Positions 12,054-23,691 of a stretch of 64,000 bases of DNA are shown here, in pieces. The DNA is from Coniochaeta sp. PMI_546 (taxonomy: Eukaryota; Ascomycota; Sordariomycetes; Coniochaetales; Coniochaetaceae). Under the pieces are notes generated by a model. It was not told the origin of the DNA and searched no databases. It saw only the letters and a program-made list of their open reading frames with translations. The position numbers and the translations under genes were made by a program. Numbering within the stretch: position 1 is the stretch's first letter; each line of letters starts with the position of its first letter. The stretch is taken from the NCBI GenBank assembly GCA_021432605.1, contig MU271147.1:620001-684000 (forward strand). The letters are read 5' to 3'.

Positions 12054-13373
12054 CTAATTATTAGACGGGACGTCAAGAAGACGCAAGATACCTTCATACA
12101 TGCCAAACATAATGGCAGCACTTGGCACTGTGCGCATGAGGTGAGGTGTCATGCCTCCGTAGAGGCCAATCATGCCCTCCTCCTTGAAGACGAGCTTGAA
12201 GCACTGGATCAACCCAGTGTACTTTCTAGGACTACCCTCTGGAGGTGCTTGACGCAGACGAGTACGCGCGACCTATTACTAACATTAGTGCTGGCGACAA
12301 CGGAGTGTGGGGAAATGGTATCAGCAACTAACCTCATGAGGATATGTGAGAATAGCCGCAAACAGCTTCGCCGAACCAGCGGAAAGAAACTTGCCAGTCC
12401 AGTCGACGGTGTGATCCCAGCTAGTCTTCTCTCTGCCGCTGAGTAGAATGCGCTGCTCTCGGCGGGCAAGGGAGCCCTTGAGCTGCTCGTAGAGAACCCA
12501 CTGCAAGCTGGACTCTGTGACCCCGAGGTAGCTCGCAGACATGCCCTTGTACAGACTCCTGAATCCCTCCTTGCGAACGACCTGCTGGATGCAATCCCAG
12601 CTGTTCTTGTACTGTCGCTTTGCTACTCCTCCACTGTGCGCAGCTGTGCTCTTATCTAGCTGCAGGCGCGTTTTGATGAGCCAGATCGGGTTGGTGGCTG
12701 TACTGGTAGTAACGCCAGCCACGGTAGCTGCTGCAAGATGTACCCAGGCGTTCTCCTCGCCGCCATTGAAGTAGTGCGCAATCAGGTTTTTACCGTTGCC
12801 GTATGTGAAAAAGTTGATGGACCGCGCAGGGACGACACCGATCAGATTAGGGCCGAGACCACGAAACAGGCCTCTTATTCCTTCGTTGCGGTGGACCGAT
12901 GCTAAGATCTGGAGGGTCTCCTTGAGGTGGAAGACACCTGCTCGGAAGGGATTCATCGGTGCGGATCCTAGTGCAGCTCTCGACTGGCGTAGTTGGTTCT
13001 GGTAAAAGTCTGATTGGAGGCGCGTCTTGAGGACATCGAGGGGCGCCGTGAGTGCAGCAGCCGTCATTCCGCCTACTCTGTAGGAGAAGACACTGTCAGT
13101 AAGTGCTACATACATGATCAAGCGCCAGTGTGGCCTATAGCAAGAGCAAGAAGAGGGCGCAACTCACCCTCCTGCGACAAAGTGCGCCCATGACTTTGCG
13201 AATGGGTTGACTTTGGCCTTTAGGTTCCGGAAGTGAGGGTCTTCACTTGTACCAGGTACAAGATCGCCGGTCTCTCGAGATTGAAGCATGGGTAGTTCAT
13301 GTGGTGCGGGCTTCTTTGCGCCTCCCTCCGTGGGCGACTTTCCCGGGTCTGACGGCGCCATCCTAAAGGCCAT
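12054..13373 (-). CDS. rim2: Mitochondrial pyrimidine nucleotide carrier (RIM2 / SLC25A33-36 type)
   Basis: Exons 13373-13168, 13077-12333 and 12272-12054 give 389 residues. Three mitochondrial-carrier signatures are visible: APLDVLKTRLQ, TNPIWLIKTRLQ and TYPHEVARTRLRQ. The Trp in the second and the RGLFRGLGPNLIGVVPARSI stretch are characteristic of the pyrimidine nucleotide carriers, which exchange pyrimidine nucleotides across the inner membrane and support mtDNA and iron metabolism. The third signature is completed only by splicing (CATGAG|GTTAGT..AATAG|GTCGCG). The 90-nt intron 1 separates a charged N-terminal extension of about 68 residues from the carrier core. The end, ILRLLDVPSNN, is short. 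The start is an ATG; a second in-frame ATG lies four codons on. Confidence 0.94.
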
Positions 13374-14422
13374 CCGAGCCGCGCCGGTCGCGCCGGTGGA
13401 TTCCCACTTGAACGAATTGCTTTATGTCCAGACAATAGGGGTACAGTGGTTGCGGAAAGGGGCTCTTTGCAGAACAGCGATGCCAGCAATGGAAGAGAAT
13501 GCGTGTTAGCTGGTTCCAACAATCCAAAGTAATGTGAGGCGCGATTGGCTAGACGTTTACAGGACGACACGAATGACCTCGACAAAATGCTCACTTGTGG
13601 ATATGGTGTTTTGGCACTATCGCAGCGGGAACTTTTCTTATCGTCATTCTTTTATCGAAGCGGCGATTACGGCTAAACTCCGGTGCGTCGGAGGCTTCGC
13701 CGACGCTGTGTCTGGTGTACTCATGGACATGGGAGGGAGCACGCCGTGATACTATGACAACAGCGCTCTTCACAGGGACTAGTATAAACCTGGTTCACAT
13801 GCTGCATACCGACTGGCAGTGCATCAAGTCGTATTGCAATCTCTTACTGACCCTCGAGAGCCTGAGAAAAAGAGGGTGGTCTCACTAGAGCATGGACAAA
13901 CGACATAAAGCGTAGTGCAGCACATTAGTCTCTTTTTACATCGTTTATTAAGCCTGCTCATTTGAGCCTGGCTGTCTAACAGCAGCATAGGCTTGCTGAA
14001 GCTTCCATCAACCACGCTTGACGACCGCTGGTCGATGGCAAGACCTGAAAGTGCCCAGCATAGATACCAAAGAGGCACCACAGGCGGTGCCGCACAGACA
14101 AGAATATGCTCTCTTCCCAAAGACGCCATAGTACCTTTATCCATTCCCCAATGCTTTTGAGACCCTAGTAGGTCCTCCGACAGAAACAGTCCCAAGCAAT
14201 ACGCCACATGATACAGTAGCTGGAGTTATTGTCGTTGTTGTTGTTGCCGGTTGGTTTGCCGGCAACTGAGGTTCGCGTTTTGTTCCTCCACTATCATGCG
14301 TAAATATACTCCAAACAATATCCCACCTATGAAGCCACATTGAACACACCGCCTATCTCTCCGTGATTGTGGCTGATGAATATTACCAGGCGTGCGTCGC
14401 TCTCCTTGCTCGATAGTCTAAT
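13374..14422. other. Intergenic region, rim2 upstream / sec2 downstream
   Basis: No gene supported. A short GTT-type trinucleotide run occurs near 14227-14247. Otherwise only the rim2 promoter and sec2 3' UTR are expected here. Confidence 0.5.
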
Positions 14423-16612
14423 TCATGAAGAGCTGTCATATGCACCAGGGATGGTGACAGACAGCCGCTTAGGCACATCCGCCCCTGAAGCACCGTCATC
14501 CGCCCCTGAAGCACCGTCATCCGCCCCCGAAGCACCGTCATCAGCCGTCAGTGTTGGGTCATCAGATGGCTCCGGTGCTTTCTCTGCCTCAGCATCCGAC
14601 CCAGACGGTCCGGCAGCGGCGGCTTCTGCTGGTATCTCATTTTCCAGCGTCGGAGTCGGCTTGATCGTCCCGACCACGGGTCGTGCGCGTGGTGGTAAAG
14701 GAGGAGGTTGATTTGCTGGGAGAGCAAGGGTCTCGTTCTCGCGATCATCTGTGGGCGGAACACCCTCGCTATCATCCTTGCCATCGATCTTAGGCTCAAG
14801 AGCTGAGAACGGAGCAGCCGGTGTTACAGGAGTTGGCGGTACCGTTGTCTGGCTCCCAGCGGCTCCGCTAGCAGTGGCAGGGATAACACCGCCTCCGATT
14901 CGGCTCCAGAACATCTGTTCTCTGAGCCTGACGCTCTCCTCCCAGGCTGCTTTTTCAGCATCCTCATCCTCTGCGTGCCAGTGGCCATCCTTCACGATTC
15001 GGAGGAAGCTGAGATAGTCACACGTGGAGCGCAAGCGTCCAAGACAGTATTTACAGAGAGGATACCGCTGGGCTGTCTCGGACTCGCTAGTGCGGAATCG
15101 ATGATTGCGAAAGTGCTCTTCATCTTTGCGCTGTTCACCGCAAAGGGAGCACGGATCGAGTTGTGGTGGCCTCGCTTTGACAAGACGGGGCATGGTCGTG
15201 GGAACTGGCTCGACTACCAGAGAGCCATCAGTGACGGCCGATAGTACAGTGCGCCTGGCTAGCCACGAAAGGCCAGGAGCCAAGTCAAGGCGCAGGGTCG
15301 GCTCAATGTCCTCAACAAGCGCACGCTTATAGAACTTGGTGTCCTTCAGAGGCGGCAAGGTTATGAGCGCGGCGGGAGAAGAGATACTGGCAGTGGATGC
15401 TGGCGTGTTGGGTGTATGCGGAGTGGACTGGGATACGGATGTACCGGCAGTGGACATGGATGACGCCGAGCCGGTTGATTTGACCGACGAAGTGTGACCG
15501 AGACCCAAGCCTACCAGGGCCGTGGGCTGTGAACCTGTTGACACACGGTGTCCCGAGTACCTCTTAGAGACTCGAAGAAGGTCCTTGAAGTCGGTGAAGG
15601 CAGTGAGGTCAGTATTCAGGACTGGCTGCAAGAGATGGGAGAAGCTCGTCGGATACGACGGGGAAAGGGGTACGGGGTCGGGAACAGCCGAGTTCGGTAC
15701 GCTGTCGACAGCTGGTTCACTATGGCTGACGTCCAGCCTGCCGAATTTGCCGAATCCTGGCGATGATGGTCCCGTATGTGCTGTCTGGTCGTCCAGCTCG
15801 GCATTCATCGTCTCCAAGACATGCTTGAGCTCTGATAGCTGTTCCTGCTGAGACTTGAGGAGCCCCTCAGTGTCTTGAAGTTGCGCCCTGAGCAGGTCGT
15901 TCTTATGCTGCAAGGCTTCTTGTTCCTGCCTGGCCAACTCCTTCGCTTCGATAACCATCTTATTGGCTTCTTCGAAGAGGGCGGTTGTCAAGCTTTCGAG
16001 CTCGAGCTCGATCTTCTTCCTCTGCCGTTCCTCGTCCAGCCGCGTCTTCTTCTCCAAGGCCAGAGCCGCTAACAGCTTTGTTCTCTCGGCTTCCGCTGTC
16101 TTCCTACGGATCCACACGTCACCAGCTAGCATCTCCTGTTGCCGGGCGATCTGATCCTCCAATTGCCGAATTCTCTGCTGCGCCTGGCTCAGCTCCAATC
16201 TCGCGGATGACAAACTGTCGTCGAGTGACGTTTGGTGGTTGATCGCATTGATCAGCTTGTTGCTCAGAGCTGTCACTTCGTTGTCCAGGTCAGAGTGCTT
16301 TTCCTTGTGAGATTCTCCGCCACCAGCCGGACTCATGGCTCTACTCCTGGGGTCTGGGATGGTGCTCAGGTCGTAGTCATCTGACGGGGAATGTGATGAA
16401 TGGCTTCGCGTGGGCTGGTTAGGTAGCGGGGGGCTCGCGGAGCTGGGGCGGTCAGTAGCCATGGCGGATCCGGGGCTCGGGGAGGAAGGCTTGGAACCGG
16501 GGGAGCGAGTGATGGCCGACAAAGATCTGACGTGACCGAAGCGACGTCCTCCTCCGTTGGTGGATGGCCAAGCGACCGATCCCATAAACCTTAGCCACAA
16601 GCTGTTAGCCAT
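14423..16612 (-). CDS. sec2: Sec2-type Rab guanine nucleotide exchange factor (5' end uncertain)
   Basis: The frame is open from 16645, but its first codon there is TTG. The first ATG is at 16612 (729 residues) and another at 16462 starts MATDRPSSA. The region about 15,800-16,290 encodes a long coiled coil (EVTALSNKLINAINHQTSL onward) that matches the Sec2 exchange domain, which activates the exocytic Rab Sec4 on secretory vesicles. Downstream a conserved Cys-pair region, CSLCGEQRKDEEHFRNHRF then PLCKYCLGRLRSTCDYLSF, fits the Sec2/Rabin8 family. The rest is Ser/Pro-rich. Near the C-terminus a 21-bp tandem repeat encodes three DDGASGA units. ATG 16612 may lie in an intron (see the exon at 16868-17036), so the true N-terminus is open. 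Confidence 0.82.
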   Translation of the reverse strand: MANSLWLRFMGSVAWPSTNGGGRRFGHVRSLSAITRSPGSKPSSPSPGSAMATDRPSSASPPLPNQPTRSHSSHSPSDDYDLSTIPDPRSRAMSPAGGGESHKEKHSDLDNEVTALSNKLINAINHQTSLDDSLSSARLELSQAQQRIRQLEDQIARQQEMLAGDVWIRRKTAEAERTKLLAALALEKKTRLDEERQRKKIELELESLTTALFEEANKMVIEAKELARQEQEALQHKNDLLRAQLQDTEGLLKSQQEQLSELKHVLETMNAELDDQTAHTGPSSPGFGKFGRLDVSHSEPAVDSVPNSAVPDPVPLSPSYPTSFSHLLQPVLNTDLTAFTDFKDLLRVSKRYSGHRVSTGSQPTALVGLGLGHTSSVKSTGSASSMSTAGTSVSQSTPHTPNTPASTASISSPAALITLPPLKDTKFYKRALVEDIEPTLRLDLAPGLSWLARRTVLSAVTDGSLVVEPVPTTMPRLVKARPPQLDPCSLCGEQRKDEEHFRNHRFRTSESETAQRYPLCKYCLGRLRSTCDYLSFLRIVKDGHWHAEDEDAEKAAWEESVRLREQMFWSRIGGGVIPATASGAAGSQTTVPPTPVTPAAPFSALEPKIDGKDDSEGVPPTDDRENETLALPANQPPPLPPRARPVVGTIKPTPTLENEIPAEAAAAGPSGSDAEAEKAPEPSDDPTLTADDGASGADDGASGADDGASGADVPKRLSVTIPGAYDSSS
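14476..14538. repeat. 21-bp coding minisatellite, three units
   Basis: Three head-to-tail copies of a 21-bp unit (14476-14496, 14497-14517, 14518-14538). The third differs by one base (ccct to cccc). Each keeps the sec2 frame and encodes DDGASGA. A partial fourth copy follows. Confidence 0.9.
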
Positions 16613-16867
16613 GGTCGTTCCCGCGATACCGGCGAGGAGCACCAATTATGAGGTAGCAATTCGAAGTATCAGGATGACCGAAAAAGAAGAACGATGCAAT
16701 ACTATACAACGCACAAGTCCCAAAAATGTCCAATGGGCCAAATCAAACACGAGCCATGGTAACGCCATGAGCATCCAAGATATGTAGCGAACTACCAGGG
16801 AAGGAGAGCCAGCGAAGCTTGAATGAAAAGGACGGCAGAAGACGGGGAGGGAAAGTAACCCACTTAC

Positions 16868-17036
16868 GCGTAGGAGTCCAGCTTGACGGTTATGCCAGGA
16901 ATCAGGACTGACTTGTCCTGACCCTTCTTGTTGCCGCAACTTTGGTGTTGTGCAGTCCCTTCCGTTCTGATTTGGACACTCTTGATGTCTGGTCGCGACT
17001 TGCCGAGTTCGAGGTCGGCCGAGCACAAGTCAATGT
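16868..17036 (-). CDS. Candidate upstream coding exon of sec2
   Basis: On the minus strand this stretch is open without ATG, in a frame whose third positions are strongly G/C-biased. It reads DIDLCSADLELGKSRPDIK and ends LIPGITVKLDSYA, directly before a good donor (GC|GTAAGT). Splicing to the acceptor at 16590-16591 (TAAG|GTTTATGG, after a CTAAC-like element) would join it in phase to the sec2 frame at FMGSVAWPS, removing a 278-nt intron that contains the ATG at 16612. Its own acceptor would be GCTGAG|ACATT. I could not find a convincing first exon; an ATG frame at 17274 (MSFAHIYRPL) does not join in phase with a good donor. All three frames are open here, so openness alone proves little. Confidence 0.35.
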
Positions 17037-19576
17037 CTCAGCCTTTTATCAGAAGAGGAGAAGGAACAGAAAAGATCAAGCTCTACACAAGAATTTCGCA
17101 CTAAAGGTACCTGCTGTGATAGAAACTGAGGTCCAATGGCAGATCTGCTCAACTCGCCACTTGCAACGAGGTCTGTTCTAGACAGAGCTCGCCGAAGATG
17201 AAGTGAACTGGGGGATGCAGCGCAAAGAGCGCTATTGACGGCGGAGAGCGGCCGATAAATGTGGGCGAATGACATGGGGTTTGGGCGGATGGTCGGCCTG
17301 AGCTGACCTGGCTGACCATGTACACTAGTGTAGTGTGTAGAATTTGGACCAGCGACGGCCCTGGCGATGTGACAGCAGCTGATTTGGCGTACCCGGTAGC
17401 TTCGGACCCGACTCAATCCCACCCATGTCCCCATGCGCAGGCTGGCAACCTGAATTGATGCAGTTCTTCTCGATCATATGCGGAGTTGTGCCTTGCATAT
17501 GCCTATTGCTCGACGGTATCAAGAAGGGGGAAAATGTACATTTCAACAAACAAATATCTGAAAGTTACGAGTACACCACGTCGGCTCGAAAAGGCGAATC
17601 CATTCCCGCCTGCTGCTCTCGGCCACTGGTGTACAAGGACCCAGGTTCTTTAGCGCCTAACCGCCCACGAAGACCCATCCAGGATTCCAGGTACAGGGCA
17701 AACTGGCCGGCCTCTGCCCGGTTGGCGTCTACACTTACACCCCCCAAATCATTCGACGTCATGATATTGGTTGCATCAAAGATGTTGGATCCACGGTCTG
17801 CATTACCATAGTATATCGACAAACGAAGGAACGTCTGACTTGACCAAAGCAGGCAAAGGTACTAAGGTAGTGTACACGAGCAGAACATACAACCGTACCA
17901 GAAGCGACTTTCGGTAGACCGGCTCTATGGGTTCAACACAGTCCATTTGAGGATGCCGAATGGTTTCTACTGTCCGTCCCGTGTTGCATGTGCTTTCTTC
18001 CAACCTTAATTTTAGTGTTCCGTCCGTCTCGACCCGACGCTCACTTTGACAGTACCTAAACATCACAGGTGGAAACTATCCCGGGCTGGCTGCGCAAATC
18101 CCGTCTATGAAGATTCCCAGCATTCGACTGAGCAAGATCATGGTGACGATAACCGACCTTCTCCATCCCATACCCATCGCTAAGTTTGCCCTAGACTTGT
18201 CATGGTGTAAAAATGGTGCAACCACTTGCGATCTCCAGCTGTCCCATTCCGGTTCTTTGGCCGTCTGCATAGGAGAGTCGCTACCGAGCCCGCCCAGGTA
18301 AAGCCAATTGCCCATGAAGGCCATCTTGTTCAAGGTCGCACAGCCACAGTGACGATAAATGAACGTTCCAGGCAGGGGGGGAGGTCAAGAGGTGAACGGA
18401 CACCGCTATGTCGGACAGCCTGTAACAAAAAGAGTCCTGCCGCGACATCGGAACGCAAAGCCTCACCTGTTCACCTTGGAAGCTGAAACCAGCAGAACTA
18501 ATGAGGGGCTTTGCACAGCTCACGGCGGGGTCCTCAACCATAAGGCATTATCGGTGTGATGTCACACTCAGGGTGATTTCCGCTCTTGGAAACTTGTTCA
18601 CCTCGGTGAACAAAGATTGTATCAAAACAATTCGTCACAAATCTCCGAAGCAGTCCAAGTCCAAGCCTGAGCATATGCGTCCTTCATCGGTTTGGAAAGG
18701 CGAACTTTGGCTGCTAATTTCGGGGTCGTTTGTCAGAAATGCAGAAATCAGCCTGAGCTGCGGTTGCACTAGACCTCACGTCGCACGTTGCGGTGAGCAA
18801 CTCCTGCGCAAAACAGCCCAGACTGAACACTCCCACGACATAACGCAGCAATCTCAGGCACCACCCTCCCCTCCAAAGAGGGGAAAAGGGGAAAAAAGAG
18901 GAGACAAACATGAAACGACCGAAGGCCAGGTTGGCAGTCACAACAAATCACGATACTGACCTAGGTGACTGGTAATACTGGAAAGGGCGGGCGAGGCAGA
19001 CGGAAAGGTCGTGGCTACTTGGCCAGCCGAGCACTCCCGACATGACCGAGCATCAGGCTATGCGCAAGCGCATTAGGGGTGAACTCACCAACCATCACAG
19101 GCCTAACTTAGCTGAGATTTGCCACCCTACTTTCCTTGGATCGGTGGAGGAGGACGAAGCACAACTGACTTGAGACGATGAAGCAATACTTGAATTCATA
19201 ACAAGAGATCTAAACTGCGCCGGTAACAAAGACTATCTAGCTGAGGTGTTGGAAAGAACAATGCAGGAAAGAAGATTTCTTCCGTAGTGCGAACCCTCCC
19301 TTGCAGGATGATAACATGATCTAAGGGGTATCGTAGTGCTGTGTTCCAGAAAGCCGTGGTCGAGATATGCCGGTCTGCATGTCTCGCAAATGCTCATAAG
19401 CTAAACGAACGAGTGCAACGCCCAAGGGACTAAGGAAAATCGTGACAAAGCGATACTGGGAACCAATCCACAACTCCTGGGTCCCAATCTTTCCAAGTCC
19501 CATTGCCTCCAGCGCTTGTTGTCTTCGAGCACATCACATGAAGAAGTGGCTGGAGCACTCTGTCGCGGGGTGAAAT
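17037..19576. other. Gene-poor stretch upstream of sec2
   Basis: Probably holds the sec2 promoter. A frame at 17762-17565 (-) is fairly coding-like but isolated. Nothing else is supported. Confidence 0.4.
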
Positions 19577-19828
19577 CTACATGTCGTAGGCGTCGACGTA
19601 GTATTGTTTGCAGTGGGAGCAGAGGCCGTGATCGCAGGTGGGACAATGAGTGTTCATCGAGACCGTCATGCCACTAGCATTGCAGTTGTGCTACGAGAAG
19701 GATTAGTAACTTCAGTACAGCCAAGGGATGTAAGAATCACATACGCAGTTCCACACGAGGTGCCAGACGATCTTCTTGGCCTTCGACTTCTTTGACCCGC
19801 TTCCACTACTGCTTCCTTGCCCCGACAT
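19577..19828 (-). CDS. Small Cys-rich, zinc-ribbon-like protein (65 aa)
   Basis: Exons 19828-19745 and 19690-19577 are separated by a 54-nt intron (GTATGT..CTAATCC..GTAG). The protein has 65 residues: a Ser/Gly/Lys-rich N-terminus, then VWNCHNC, and a C-terminal half with HCPTCDHGLCSHC. The spacing is CxxC, 12 residues, CxxC, xHxx, CxxC. Three Cys pairs with a His suggest zinc binding. No signal peptide is seen. The intron lies inside the first CxxC, between Cys28 and His29, so neither exon alone carries the full pattern. The function is unknown. A second gene at 26,469 has a similar Cys/His layout. The short reading frames, good splice sites and conserved-looking pattern argue that it is real. 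Confidence 0.68.
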
Positions 19829-22800
19829 GATGAAAAGTAGATGGGCAGAGACCTCCGGACTGCTAGAAAGTGTGAAAAGGGTAGTACCGACTGAACTTTG
19901 GTGCCGAGCCAGGTGTGTCTGGTGTATCGTTTGCGATGTCTTGTAAACAGCAAAAAGATGTCTCAAAAGCTTGAGACCAAGGACGTTATATAGAAGGCAT
20001 TTCGCAGAGGTCATACAAAGGAAAATGCCCGCGAACCACGGCTATTGAAGAGGTGCTACCATCTCGCTCGCCGTGGTCCTCAAGATTCTCGGTGGGAGTA
20101 GTGGCAGGCAAAGGGGCAATGATCCCGTCTCCACTGGGAGAAGGCGCAACGCGAAGATTGGGATACACCTAGGCGGACAGAGGCTTGGTCAATATGCCCG
20201 GAGCGTACGCAAATCCACTAGAATTTGCGAATCCGAGCTCCAGATCTCTGCTCGACACACAGCCAAACAAGCAACGAGTCATACCGCTCCCAGCCAGGCT
20301 TATGATGCAAGTAACCGCAATATGAAGCGAGGGACCACAGTAGGACGAGGCGAGCCCGCGCAGAGTCTATTGGAAGATTGTACGACGTGAGGCCCCTTTT
20401 CCTCCTATCGGCGTAGGTGAGCTTCTCGGTGACTAGGGCGCAGTCCTTATGGATTCGGAGCGAGTCGGATGGGTGCAGTGAACTGACGACGATGGCACCG
20501 ATGCCGATGGCATTCACACAGTGCCCGCGGGGCGTCCATGCCTCGCATCGGCTTCAAACAAGTGGATGAGGTACGACGGAAGAACAGGTGTCAGAAGATA
20601 GGTTTCAGGGCATGGCTTTGCCATCAAACAGGGCTGTTCAACGCATACTGACAAATGATACTCTTGACAATTGGAAGATTGACCACGCCGCGGCTCGAGA
20701 CCAATGTGGCGGATGATATCCCAAAACATCGGTAGCTCTATGCGAATATGCCAGGGTGACATTGATGCGGCTCTGTGCTAGAGATACCCAAATGTATGCG
20801 CTCGTAAGCTCAGTCTTGGAGCAATGCGGTAGCCGGGGGTCGAAAATTGTCACTGCGAGTGGCTGCAGCACATGCAGAGCCTCCATGCCTTTGGTTCCGA
20901 GCCTTGATTCGCCTCGACCGTTGCAAACTAAGTCCACGCTGCGCAAACTTGCCCAAGGACCATACGTTCACCGGGAAGCCGGTTTCGGCATGCTAAGGTT
21001 GCTCACGAGGCAGGAATGGCTGTGTGGCTGAGATGGGAACATGACCGCGCTAATCTTGAAATTCAGTCGGCGGGCAAGCCTCGTTCATCGTCCTGTAGCA
21101 GCCTAGAAAGTGGATGTCAGTGAGGCCCATAAGGCGTGACTCAAAGAAAGATGCGGCTCAACTGGAGCCTCATTCTTCTTGGACCACCGAGGCGCGGGGT
21201 TGTCGGTAGCCAGCTCCTGCCTCTCCCGGGCAGCGGGCAAACGGCCGTTAGTTTTGAGCGGAGCTCAGTCGCTCAGGTCACAGGGCGAATAGCTTCTTGA
21301 TCGCAATGCTTTCTCTTCCGAGCCGCATCCAAGCTCATGTAGGAACCAGTGACAGTAAGATCAGTCGATGCGCGCCCGACGGAAAATGCCTGCTTCAGAG
21401 CGCCCGGCTATGGGTTTGAGAGGCTTATCGGTAAGTGCTTCGAGCTGGGTGAGGGGAACGTAACCTAGGTGCTGTCCTATTCGTTAGTTCCAGGTCCGGC
21501 TCTCGGATGGACAGATGATCCAGGTAGCCCGCTCGAGCTTATGTAACTGTTGACTAAGCACGTTTTCAGCACCATGAAAGGGGCCGACCATGAGGCTCAA
21601 CCTCTGCGGCAGCCGTCCAAGACGCTTCGTTATCAGTGACGTCCTGTAGACAAGACTCCTTCACATAGACTGTCGCTGCGGTATTCGAAAGACACGTCCC
21701 CAAAGGCTGCGTCGTCGCGTCCGTTGTCGTTCCATTTGCCCCTTTCCTTGCCTCAGGGGTAGACCAGACTAGTCCACCCCATGGCCGCGGCTTATTGAGA
21801 CATGCTGCCTCAAGCCTCAAGCCATCCGCCTATGAATAAGCGATGCTAACGGCAGACGTATGAGCCTATTTCAGCCAAAAGCTAGACTTGGCAGCCGTAT
21901 GAAGCATCATGATTGCATGCTGAAAAGGAATTCAAATGTTAGCCACAAAGTCGAACTTGAACTGACAAGAGGGTTGAAGGAAAGAGAAAGCATTCCGATA
22001 ATGACGAGGAGAGGTCGTTCAGTCTCGTGCAAGACATTGACGGAATGACAAGCATTGCCAGACGAGCCCTCTTCTCAATCCAAACGCCGCATGTCCGTGT
22101 CCTTATGTAGAGCGCCAGTGGAACCCTAGGGTCTAGAGTCTATATAGCTGAGTCATTTTGGCCGGAATTGAGTGTTTCGAACGGGTCGGCAACGGAAACC
22201 AAGAATCTCTTATCCGATTGTCGCAAAGGGGAGAGGTCGTATCTTTGTACTCGGTTCTTGAGGCTCTGGGGCTCTGGTCAGGCTCTGAACTAACAGGAAA
22301 GTCTTCAGCTGCGGCGTCTGAACCGGGCAACGGCTATAAATGTTTGTCGGTAAGTTGAACTGGAAGCCATTCTGCCATGAAATGTCCTCTAGTCTTCCCC
22401 GGTTCAAGCCTTCACTTGCTATTGGGTCACGATGCCTAACCGGAGTGCTATCATAATAGCTCGATCATCGCGCCGCTATGGTACAGCATCACTCGTCCAC
22501 TCACCGAACGACGAGTAGAGCCCTGAGACATCCAGTGAGGACGGGTTGTTGCGAACAGGAGGTCATTTGCGGAAGGCTTTCTCGGTCCTTCTCGCCGAGG
22601 AGTACAAGTAGCCACAGTGCTACCCTGAGTCCCAGTTACTGAGAGACGGTAGCTTATAGGGGCGGGAGAGAATAAAAGTTAGAGTGTAGCTGCTTGCCTA
22701 GCGACCCAACTGGCCAGGGATTCAAGAGCCTCACCTTGGCCACCATTGATGTAGGTTGGTTCGTAGCGAAATGCCGCTATCAGTACTTCTGCATCGGACG

Positions 22801-23691
22801 GAGCTGGCTCCTTTCAGCCTCATATTTGCACCTGAGGCACATTCCAGAGCATCTGGCCAACCAAATGTATGGGTCCGTTGCTCCAGTAATGGGAGAATTA
22901 CCAAGGAAATGGTTGATAAAACAGCATAAATAGCTATCTGCTATGCCTTCGGTGGAGAATCTGCGCCGACATTGGTTAGTTAGGTGGTTTCCTGTGCTGA
23001 AGATCATTGCTTTCTGATATAGTCAAGGCTGCAATGAGCAATGAGGCTGGATCCTCGAAATGACAACTGATAAATGATGCGCATAAGCTGAACACATACC
23101 ATGTAGCTCAGGTGTTGAGAACGACCAAGGCATCATCGGACCGAGAGTCGGAACTGCGATTGGTTAATAGCAAAGTGCGCAGTGCGATCGAGGGGAGATG
23201 GCACAGCAATGATTGCAAACGGAAGAACATTGAATCCAAGGCCACGGCGTGAAGATAAGGTCCCGTGGTGAGACCACCGAGTTGGCCGGGTGCAATTGGC
23301 TCAAGTGTACTATAGTTGGATGTATATGAAACAGTAAACGAAGCTATACTCAACTGCCACGTACCGTACCGGTAGGGAGCACCGCAAAAACAGTGCGAAC
23401 AGCACAGTGCACGTCAGCAAGTGATCCGTTACAACCTGGAAGATCACAGCCCAAACGTCATCGCGCTTTATCATCAAGCACCATTTGATTGTGCATGCAA
23501 GACATCTGTCCGCAGAGCCGCACCGTCCGTCGCGGATTCGCACATCGGCGCGCGTGAGACATCGATTCGTATCCACACACATGAACATCCAAGAGCCACT
23601 ACGACCAGTTGATGCTGACTGGACGGTGCCCTCGTCCAGTTTATGGTATCGCGCAGCCATGAAATTATAGCGACGACCAGCTTGAGCCAGC
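19829..23691. other. Gene-poor stretch between the small Cys-rich gene and pfa5
   Basis: About 3.9 kb of mixed composition with frequent stops in all frames. No conserved domain, RNA gene, tandem repeat or inverted terminal repeat was recognised. The 5' part should contain the promoter of the small gene, and the last few hundred bases that of pfa5. Confidence 0.45.

Noticed and set aside
16613-16645. Extending sec2 to the TTG at 16645
   Set aside because: TTG is an unlikely eukaryotic start, and this part probably belongs to an intron.
17565-17762. Minus-strand frame with GC3-biased codons (ANRAEAGQFALYLESW)
   Set aside because: Coding-like but starts without ATG at its open end, gives only 65 residues from the first ATG, and has no recognisable family or convincing neighbouring exon. 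Could be an orphan; not strong enough to call.
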